The notes beneath the pieces were generated by a model. That model made no database searches and was not told the DNA's origin. It was given only the letters and a program-made list of their open reading frames with translations. A stretch of DNA of 8,766 nt, taken from assembly GCA_041908845.1 (NCBI GenBank), contig JAYREN010000143.1:1-8766 (forward strand). The letters run 5' to 3'. Source of the stretch: JAYREN01 sp041908845 (lineage in GTDB: Bacteria > Acidobacteriota > Holophagae > Holophagales > Holophagaceae). The translations under genes were made by a program, and so were the position numbers. This document shows, in pieces, positions 1-5,369 of the stretch; within the stretch, counting starts at the first letter, position 1; each line of letters starts with the position of its first letter.

Positions 1-750
1 CAGCAGTTTGCCCTGGAGGGCCAAGGGCAGTTCACCGATTTCATCGAGCACCAGGGTGCCCCCCTCGGCCATCTCGAAACGACCCGGCTTGGCGCTGGTG
101 GCGCCCGTGAAGGCGCCCTTTTCGTAGCCGAAGAGCTCGCTCTCCAGAAGATTTTCGGGAATGGCCGCGCAGTTGATGGCTACGAAGGCCCCTTTGCGCC
201 GGGGGCTGGCGGCGTGGATGAGCTTGGCGAGCAGTTCCTTGCCCGTGCCGCTCTCCGCCTGGATGAGAATGGTGGCCCGACTATCCGCAGCCCGACGCGC
301 CAGGGCCAGCGTCTCCGCCAGGACCGGGTCCTGGGTGAGGATGACCGGTGCCTCGCCCGGTGCCTCGGCCTTGAGATGCCCCTCGCTCTGGATGGCCTTG
401 CGCACGGCATTCACTAGCTCGTCGGGGCTGAAGGGCTTGGATAGGTAATCGAAGGCACCCAGGCGCATGGCCTCGCGGGCCGTGTCCAGGCTGCCGAAGG
501 CCGTCACGAGCAGGACGGGCATGCCAGGGTCCAAAGCCTTCAGGCGGGCCGTGAGCTGGAGCCCATCCATGCCGATCATGCGCAGATCGGTGACCACCGC
601 ATCGAAGGCACCAGGACGCATCATCCTCAGGGCTTCTTCTCCGCTCTTCGCTTGTTCGGTGACAAAACCGGCCCGTTTCAAGGTCATGGCCATGCCGTCC
701 CGCATGCCGGGATCGTCATCCACCACCAGGATCCGCAAAGGATTCGCCAT
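1..750 (-). CDS. NtrC-family sigma-54-dependent response regulator (C-terminal part beyond window)
   Basis: Reading the minus strand from ATG at 750 gives 250 codons that run off the left edge without a stop. Residues 5-120 form a receiver domain: acidic pocket D11-D13, phospho-acceptor D55 (AVVTDLRM), T83 and K105 (LSKPF). After a linker comes the AAA+ sigma-54 activation domain from about residue 137. It shows a P-loop AESGTGKE (165-172), the sigma-54 contact loop GAFTGA (212-217) and Walker B GTLVLDEIG (231-239). By family knowledge, phosphorylation at D55 would license ATP-driven remodelling of sigma-54 RNA polymerase; a Fis-type DNA-binding domain should follow off-window. GGAAG sits 5 bases before the ATG. 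Two small departures from consensus are Ala for the first P-loop Gly and Ile for the usual Pro after the phospho-Asp segment (RMIGMDG). It lies 38 bp downstream of another regulator gene, probably co-transcribed. The target genes and partner kinase are not visible. Confidence 0.95.
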   Translation of the reverse strand, partial: MANPLRILVVDDDPGMRDGMAMTLKRAGFVTEQAKSGEEALRMMRPGAFDAVVTDLRMIGMDGLQLTARLKALDPGMPVLLVTAFGSLDTAREAMRLGAFDYLSKPFSPDELVNAVRKAIQSEGHLKAEAPGEAPVILTQDPVLAETLALARRAADSRATILIQAESGTGKELLAKLIHAASPRRKGAFVAINCAAIPENLLESELFGYEKGAFTGATSAKPGRFEMAEGGTLVLDEIGELPLALQGKLL

Positions 751-788
751 GAGTTCTTCCAGAAAGACCGGGACTGCGTTCGAAAGGG

Positions 789-1592
789 TTATCGGTCCAA
801 CGGCCCAGGACTGGAATTTTGGCGCATTCGGACTTTTCCGAGACGCTTCGGCCCCTCGCTGGTGGGTGGCTCCCCACGCACGGGGTCACCGTGTCTCGCG
901 ATGAGGAGGTAGAGTTGGCGCCGACTCACCCCCAGGCGCTGGGCCGCCTCCACGCGGTTGCCATAGCTCCGGCGCAGCGCGCGGAAGAGCAGCAGCCGCT
1001 CCAGGACATGGAGATTGGTGGCCAGATCCTCGGCCTCCAAGGGAAGGGAGGCCTCGCCCGACACCTGAGGCTCCTTTTCCGGCAATTGCCCCAGCAGCTT
1101 CCACCGGAGCAGTCGATTGTGCAGGCCCCGCAGGTTTCCGGGGCAGGGCAGCAGGCCCAGGGCCGCAGGCAGCACTCCCGGGCAGCCCTCTGCCAAGGCC
1201 ATGGCTGCGAGACAGCCGGGCACCGCGGTCGGAGCCTCCGCCAAAGTGGGCACCTTCAGCACCAGACACCGGGTTTCCGCCTCGGCAGGGACCTCGCCAT
1301 GGGAAGCCAGCACCCCCTGCGGGGTGGCCTGGAGCCAGAGATCCAGGGCCTTCGGCCCCTGCAGATCCGCGTCATCGAGGAATTGGACGCTACGGCGCCG
1401 CGCCAATTCGGCCCCCAGAGTGCTGATGCCGCAGCCCCGCGCTCCCTGCACCCAGATCGGTTCCGGTCGGGCAAGGAGCGCCTCCAGGTTGGGCACCCAT
1501 TTCTCGGCCCCAGGCAATCGCTCCAGCGGAATCAAGACTGGCTCCAGAGATGCAGACTGGGGATGGATGGCGTCATGGTCCCAGTCTGCCAC
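789..1592 (-). CDS. Fis-type HTH regulator with degenerate AAA+ (sigma-54 activator-like) domain
   Basis: This 267-residue protein probably derives from a sigma-54 enhancer-binding protein that has lost ATPase function. Residues 47-58 (WVQGARGCGIST) sit where a P-loop would be, but the catalytic Lys is Ile (ATC codon). FLDDADL (71-77) resembles Walker B, and CPGNLRGLHNRLL (150-162) resembles the PGNVREL segment near the end of such AAA+ domains. No GAFTGA loop is present. Residues about 195-235 form a Fis-type helix-turn-helix (NRVEAAQRLGVSRRQLYLL), followed by a basic 30-residue tail. It has no receiver domain. Inference: a DNA-binding protein that may share sites with, or modulate, the NtrC-type regulator 38 bp downstream. 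The start is uncertain. GTG at 1592 is the only ATG, GTG or TTG between the upstream in-frame stop (1635-1637) and the domain start region, but no Shine-Dalgarno precedes it. A TTG near residue 20 is an alternative. Confidence 0.8.
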   Translation of the reverse strand: MADWDHDAIHPQSASLEPVLIPLERLPGAEKWVPNLEALLARPEPIWVQGARGCGISTLGAELARRRSVQFLDDADLQGPKALDLWLQATPQGVLASHGEVPAEAETRCLVLKVPTLAEAPTAVPGCLAAMALAEGCPGVLPAALGLLPCPGNLRGLHNRLLRWKLLGQLPEKEPQVSGEASLPLEAEDLATNLHVLERLLLFRALRRSYGNRVEAAQRLGVSRRQLYLLIARHGDPVRGEPPTSEGPKRLGKVRMRQNSSPGPLDR

Positions 1593-1624
1593 GCGACGGG
1601 GCGATTTGGAGGTATGGTAGGCCC

Positions 1625-1987
1625 ATGGCTGTCTCTACGGGTTTCCGCGCCTACGTCCTGGATCAACTCAGCCGAGTTGCGCCGGTCACCACCCGGCCCA
1701 TGTTCGGCGGGCTGACCTTCTTCCACCAGGGCCGAGCCTTCGCGCTGATCGCCGAAGAACGCCTCTACTTCAAGGTGGGTACGACCAACCGTGGCGATTT
1801 CGAGGCCAGGGGCATGGGGCCCTTCCTGCCCTTCGGCGATCCCGAGAAACCCATGGGCTATTACGAACTGCCCGAGGACATTCTCGAGGATCTCGACGAA
1901 CTGAAAGACTGGATGGAGCGAGCCCTCCTGGTGGCAGCCAAGGCCGCGAAACCCCGAAAACCCCGAGCGAAAAAGGAGAAGGGATGA
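1625..1987 (+). CDS. TfoX N-terminal domain protein
   Basis: This 120-residue protein is a stand-alone TfoX N-terminal domain. It begins GFRAYVLDQL, continues with RPMFGGLTFF (24-33), ALIAEERLYFKV (40-51) and the segment around MGYYELPEDILED (77-89), and ends in a Lys/Arg/Pro-rich tail (107-120). The domain is known from the competence regulator TfoX/Sxy, but single-domain copies are widespread and mostly uncharacterised, so a competence role should not be assumed. I chose ATG at 1625 because GGAGG lies at 1608-1612 and homologous proteins begin with this same MAVS-GFR pattern. The longer reading from 1550 would overlap the divergent gene and adds non-family sequence. Its stop overlaps the next ATG (ATGA at 1984-1987), indicating translational coupling to the DinB-like gene. 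Confidence 0.9.
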   Translation: MAVSTGFRAYVLDQLSRVAPVTTRPMFGGLTFFHQGRAFALIAEERLYFKVGTTNRGDFEARGMGPFLPFGDPEKPMGYYELPEDILEDLDELKDWMERALLVAAKAAKPRKPRAKKEKG

Positions 1988-2508
1988 CCATTCCCCGCCC
2001 CGCCCCCCACGAATACGCTCCCTTCTACGCCCGCTACATCGAGCGGGTGCCTGAGGGAGCCAACCTCCCTGCCCTGCTGGAGGCCCAGGCCACGGAACTG
2101 GACGTGCTCCTGGCGGTTCTGGATGAGTCCAAGGCCCTGCACCGCTATGCCCCCGGCAAGTGGAGCATCAAGGAGATGGTGGGCCATCTGGCGGATGCGG
2201 AACGCATCATGGCCTACCGCCTGCTACGCATCGCCCGGGGCGATGCCACGCCCCTGGCGGGGTTCGAGGAAGACGACTACGTCAAGATCGCGGCCTTCGA
2301 TCAGCGAACGCTCGTGAATCTCAGGGCCGAATTCCAGGCCGTACGTCAGGCGACCCTCGCCCTCATCCGCAGCCTCGACGCCGAAGCCTTTGCCCGCCGA
2401 GGCATCGCCAGCCAGAACCCCGTCAGCGCCGCCGCCATCGCGCACATCCTGTTCGGCCACACCGCCCACCACATGGCAGTGCTGCGGGAACGCTATCTGG
2501 CCCAATAG
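1984..2508 (+). CDS. DinB/YfiT-like four-helix metalloprotein
   Basis: This 174-residue protein matches the DinB_2 type of the DinB/YfiT superfamily. The signature PGKWSIKEMVGHLADAERI spans 57-75. The likely metal ligands are H68 and the C-terminal cluster HTAHH (159-163, probably H159 and H163), the usual arrangement for a divalent metal held by three His in a helical bundle. Family members include bacillithiol or mycothiol S-transferases and many proteins of unknown function; nothing here identifies a thiol cofactor or substrate. A strong ribosome binding site (AGGAGAAGGG) lies within the end of the upstream TfoX gene, and the two reading frames overlap by 4 bases. It is likely cytoplasmic, as no signal peptide is seen. 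Confidence 0.92.
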   Translation: MTIPRPAPHEYAPFYARYIERVPEGANLPALLEAQATELDVLLAVLDESKALHRYAPGKWSIKEMVGHLADAERIMAYRLLRIARGDATPLAGFEEDDYVKIAAFDQRTLVNLRAEFQAVRQATLALIRSLDAEAFARRGIASQNPVSAAAIAHILFGHTAHHMAVLRERYLAQ

Positions 2509-2522
2509 GTCAAGGAATCACG

Positions 2523-3080
2523 ATGAAAACTAAGCATTGGGGAATGGCCCTCACTCTTTGCGCCTGGGCCGCAGTCTGGGCCCAATCCCCGCTACTGCGG
2601 GAATTGGCTCAGGAGGATCAGGCTGCCCGCACCGGGAAAAAGGTCGACCGGACAGACGAGGACCGACAAAAGCAGGTCCTGGCTCTCATCGGAAAGGGCT
2701 TGGTAAAGAGCCCAGAGGATCAGTTCAACGCCGCCCTGGTGCTTCAACACACGGGGCTGACATTCTGCGAGAAGCGCCTGGTGAGCCTGAGCCCCGACAA
2801 CTACCTCCTAGCCCATCACCTAGCCGTGAGCGCCTTCGAGGGGGGAGTGAAGGACGCCCAGTGGCTGGTGGCTGCGACTCTTGATCGCTATCTGAGCTAC
2901 ACCGTCGGCCATCAGAAATATGGAACCCAGCGCGTCATCAATCAGGGAAATGGCAAGGAAGAACTCGTCCCAATTGATCGGAAGACCACCGACGAGGAAC
3001 GGGCAAAATACGGGGTCCCACCACTTGCGACACTCCTGAGGCAGTATCCAGAACAGCCCACAAAGCCATCCAAACCCTGA
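2523..3080 (+). CDS. Small exported DUF6624-like protein of unknown function
   Basis: The ATG at 2523 follows AAGGAA and lies 14 bases after the DinB-like gene, giving 185 residues. A Sec signal peptide is clear: basic MKTKH, hydrophobic core, and likely cleavage after AVWA (residue 20). The mature part has an early DQAAR (32-36), a VLQHTG segment (73-78) and the segment DRYLSYTVGHQKYGTQ (121-136). The Asp-Gln-x-x-Arg, Gln-His and Gln-x-x-Tyr-Gly-Thr-Gln pattern resembles the DUF6624 family. That assignment rests on motif memory only, and no biochemical role is known to me. The C-terminal tail (EQPTKPSKP) is probably disordered. A longer in-frame reading from 2160 is antifamily and overlaps the DinB-like gene, so the internal ATG with its signal peptide is preferred. 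Predicted location is periplasmic or secreted. Confidence 0.85.
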   Translation: MKTKHWGMALTLCAWAAVWAQSPLLRELAQEDQAARTGKKVDRTDEDRQKQVLALIGKGLVKSPEDQFNAALVLQHTGLTFCEKRLVSLSPDNYLLAHHLAVSAFEGGVKDAQWLVAATLDRYLSYTVGHQKYGTQRVINQGNGKEELVPIDRKTTDEERAKYGVPPLATLLRQYPEQPTKPSKP

Positions 3081-3126
3081 TGCGGGGGGCTCCATCCAGG
3101 CTCATCGTTCTGTACGATTCATCCCC

Positions 3127-3130
3127 GGAG
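3127..3130 (+). promoter_or_regulatory. Ribosome binding site supporting a CTG start for rsmE
   Basis: GGAG lies 7 bases before the CTG codon at 3138-3140, which is normal Shine-Dalgarno spacing. It is far from the only conventional in-frame start (GTG at 3216). It therefore decides the start of the methyltransferase gene. Confidence 0.65.
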
Positions 3131-3137
3131 TCCTCCC

Positions 3138-3845
3138 CTGAACCTCATCCTCCTGCTCCAAGATGATCTCGTCGCCCCCGATCGGGCGCGCCTTTCCGGG
3201 CGTCGTCTGGCCCATGTGCGGGAGGTCCACCGCGCCGAGGCCGGCGACACGCTGAAGGTCGGCCTGCTGGAGGGCCCCATGGGCTCGGGCCTCGTGACAC
3301 GACTGGACAGCCAGTGTCTAGAACTGGACCTGACGCTGGATCAGGTACCCCCTCCTAAACTCCCGCTCACCCTGGTGCTGGCCCTGCCCCGCCCCAAGGT
3401 GCTGAATCGCGTCCTGGCCTCGGCCACGAGCCTCGGGGTGGCGCGAATCTACCTCATCAACGCCTGGAAGGTGGAAAAGAGCTACTGGAAGAGTCCTCGC
3501 ATGGTCGAGTCCAATCTCCTGGAGCAGCGCCTCCTCGGCCTGGAGCAGGCCCGGGACACGATCCTGCCGGAACTCCACCTGCGCCGCCTCTTCCGCCCCT
3601 TCGCCGAGGATGAACTGCCGGGTCTGACCCGAGACACCCTGGCCCTCGTGGGTCACCCCGGGGCCCCTCGCCCCTGCCCCCGGCAGATCCAGGCCCCGGC
3701 CACCCTCGCGGTGGGCCCCGAGGGCGGCTGGATAGAGACCGAACTAGAAAGCCTGCAGGCGGCAGGATTCCAGGCTGTGGATCTGGGGCCCCGGATCCTT
3801 CGCACCGAAACCGCCATGGCGGCCCTGGTGGGTCGCCTGTTCTGA
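3138..3845 (+). CDS. rsmE: 16S rRNA (uracil1498-N3)-methyltransferase
   Basis: RsmE transfers a methyl group from SAM to N3 of U1498 in 16S rRNA of the 30S subunit. The protein would be 235 residues, near the usual length. The N-terminal PUA-like part includes LSGRRLAHVREVHRAEAGD (19-37). The SPOUT/trefoil-knot catalytic part carries YLINAWKVEKSYWKS (105-119), the SAM-loop GPEGG (193-197) and GPRILRTETA (217-226). Style matches the proteobacterial branch of the family (LALPRPK, GLEQARDT, FRPFAEDELP). The start is unusual. GTG at 3216 would remove 26 residues of conserved PUA-like sequence, and no ATG, GTG or TTG exists in frame between the preceding stop (3078-3080) and 3216. CTG at 3138 has GGAG 7 bases upstream and would give MNLILL, the common N-terminus of the family. 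It lies 57 bases after the DUF6624-like gene and 76 before pta. Function is confident; the start is an inference. Confidence 0.93.
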   Translation: MNLILLLQDDLVAPDRARLSGRRLAHVREVHRAEAGDTLKVGLLEGPMGSGLVTRLDSQCLELDLTLDQVPPPKLPLTLVLALPRPKVLNRVLASATSLGVARIYLINAWKVEKSYWKSPRMVESNLLEQRLLGLEQARDTILPELHLRRLFRPFAEDELPGLTRDTLALVGHPGAPRPCPRQIQAPATLAVGPEGGWIETELESLQAAGFQAVDLGPRILRTETAMAALVGRLF

Positions 3846-3921
3846 GGCCAACCCCTTCTCTCCCAGACTGTGATCTCTTCCCGCCCTGGCGCTGCGAGAA
3901 TGGAGCATCCAGGGGGATCCG

Positions 3922-4932
3922 ATGACCACCACTCACGAAACTTGGTTCCAGACCTTCCGCGCACGGGCCAAGGGCCTCAAGCGCCACATCGTGCTGCCAG
4001 AAGGCGTGGATGACCGCACCCTGCTGGCGGCGGGCAAGCTCCTCGCGGAGGATATCTGCCGCATCACCGTGCTCGGCGACGCAGCCACCATGAAGGTTCG
4101 GGCCAAGGAACTGGGCGTGAGCCTGGAGGGCGCCACCCTCCGCAACCCCGAGACGGACCCCGACACCCAGGCCTTTGCAGCGGCCTTTTTCGAGGCGCGC
4201 AAGCACAAGGGGATGACCGAAGAGAAAGCCGCCGCCACTCTGAAGTCCCCCCTCTACTTCGGCGGCATGATGGTGAAGACCGGCCAGGCCGACGGCTTCG
4301 TGGCCGGGGCCCTGAACACCACCGGCGAAACCGTGCGGGCCTGCCTGCTCACCATCGGCTGCGCCAAGGGCATCAAGACCGTGAGCAGCGCCTTCCTGAT
4401 GATTCATCCCGATCCCAAGTTCGGCGAGCAGGGCGCCATGATGTTCGCCGACTGCGCCGTCATGCCCGACCCGGATCCCGAGCAGCTGGCGGATATTGCC
4501 ATCGCCTCCGCCGACACCGCCAAGGCCATGCTGGGGGTGGAACCCAAGGTGGCCATGCTGAGCTTCAGCACAGCCGGCAGCGCCGAGCACGAGAAGGTGG
4601 ACAAGGTGCGCGCCGCCCTCAAGATCGTGCGGGAGCGTCGCCCCGAGCTGCAGGTGGACGGCGAGATCCAGTTCGACGCCGCCATGATTCCCGCCATCGG
4701 CCAGAAGAAGTTCCCTGGCTCCAAGGTGGCGGGCAACGCTAACGTGCTGGTCTTCCCCGACCTCAACGCCGGCAACATCGGCTACAAGATCGCCGAGCGC
4801 TTCGGCGGCTGCAGCGCCAACGGCCCCGTGCTCCAGGGCCTCGTGAAGCCGGGCAATGATCTCAGCCGCGGCTGCACGGCAGAAGACGTGGTGAATACGG
4901 TGATCCTCACGGTGCTCCAGACGGCGCTCTGA
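3922..4932 (+). CDS. pta: Phosphate acetyltransferase (phosphotransacetylase)
   Basis: This 336-residue, single-domain class I phosphotransacetylase reversibly converts acetyl-CoA and phosphate to acetyl-phosphate and CoA in the cytoplasm. It opens with HIVLPEGVDDRTL (22-34), has the FVAGALNTTGETVRACL segment, then LSFSTAGSAEH and DGEIQFDAAM, and closes with the active-site segment NDLSRGCTAED. There S315, R316, C318 and D322 correspond to the catalytic Ser/Arg/Cys/Asp cluster described for the Methanosarcina enzyme. A purine-rich AGGGGGA precedes the ATG. Phosphate butyryltransferase is a relative, but the SFST-GSAxH and NDLSRGC signatures fit the acetyl enzyme better; activity on other short acyl-CoAs cannot be excluded. 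No acetate kinase gene adjoins it, though a butyrate kinase-like gene lies 3.1 kb away on the other strand. An intrinsic terminator follows 16 bases after the stop. Confidence 0.95.
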   Translation: MTTTHETWFQTFRARAKGLKRHIVLPEGVDDRTLLAAGKLLAEDICRITVLGDAATMKVRAKELGVSLEGATLRNPETDPDTQAFAAAFFEARKHKGMTEEKAAATLKSPLYFGGMMVKTGQADGFVAGALNTTGETVRACLLTIGCAKGIKTVSSAFLMIHPDPKFGEQGAMMFADCAVMPDPDPEQLADIAIASADTAKAMLGVEPKVAMLSFSTAGSAEHEKVDKVRAALKIVRERRPELQVDGEIQFDAAMIPAIGQKKFPGSKVAGNANVLVFPDLNAGNIGYKIAERFGGCSANGPVLQGLVKPGNDLSRGCTAEDVVNTVILTVLQTAL

Positions 4933-4948
4933 ACGGACCTGAATCATG

Positions 4949-4980
4949 AAAACACCCGGCTCGGCCGGGTGTTTTTGTTT
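4949..4980 (+). terminator. Intrinsic terminator after pta
   Basis: A 12-bp perfect stem pairs 4949-4960 (AAAACACCCGGC) with 4964-4975 (GCCGGGTGTTTT) around a 3-base loop, TCG. The T-rich run TTTTTGTTTT follows. It lies just after the pta stop and would end the plus-strand run of genes. Confidence 0.93.
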
Positions 4981-5124
4981 TCAGGGATCCACAACTAGAG
5001 GTTCGGTGCTTGGTGGGCTGGTCTTGGCATCGAGCCCATTTGGGAGATGACTCCATACTTGGGCGTGAATGCTCCTGACTCATGCACGGACCAAAATTGC
5101 CCCGAGGGTTTTCAGGATGAGCGC

Positions 5125-5343
5125 ATGAAACAGTTCCAATTCCATCTGGATATTTCAGCCGAGCGATACCTGGACTACTACCGGGGCACGGCTCGGCAGG
5201 TCATCGCGCGGTGCCCGGACGGGCTCATTGTTTCATTCCCCGCGTCGCTGCTGAAGGCGTTCGTGTTGCCCACGGGGATCCATGGGGACTTCGTGCTGAC
5301 CTGCGATGAGGCGAACAAGGGGGCCGTGCTGAAGCGACGCTGA
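5125..5343 (+). CDS. DUF2835 family small protein
   Basis: The 72-residue protein matches the DUF2835 pattern: MKQFQFHLDIS at the start, YLDYYRGTARQV (15-26), DGLIVSFPASLLKAFV (32-47), and GIHGDFVLTCDEANK (51-65). The family is short, conserved and of unknown function; no signal peptide or membrane segment is seen. ATG at 5125 is chosen over the in-frame ATG at 5047 because family members begin with M-x-x-F-x-F at this point and AGGATGAG lies upstream; the extra 26 residues of the longer reading are not family-like. It follows the pta terminator by about 145 bases, so it should have its own promoter, which I could not identify. Its stop is 26 bases from the stop of the convergent MscS-type gene. 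Confidence 0.85.
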   Translation: MKQFQFHLDISAERYLDYYRGTARQVIARCPDGLIVSFPASLLKAFVLPTGIHGDFVLTCDEANKGAVLKRR

Positions 5344-5369
5344 AGGCTGCCGGACTTTCGTGAAGAGGC

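Noticed and set aside
1550..1624. N-terminal extension of the TfoX-domain gene
   Set aside because: It would overlap the divergent regulator gene, adds non-family sequence, and ignores the GGAGG placed for ATG at 1625.
819..1715. A 298-codon plus-strand open frame opposite the Fis-type regulator gene
   Set aside because: The product is Gln/Gly/Arg-rich without domains, whereas the minus-strand reading carries a clear helix-turn-helix and AAA+ remnants.
3457..4947. A 496-codon open frame on the minus strand across rsmE and pta
   Set aside because: It lies antisense to two genes with clear family motifs, its composition is the His/Gly/Ala-rich type that arises opposite GC-rich genes, and it shows no recognisable domain.
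5024..5046. TTGGCATCGAGCCCATTTG as a possible sigma-54 promoter before the DUF2835 gene
   Set aside because: The GG is present but no GC follows at the required 10-base spacing, so the -24/-12 pattern fails.
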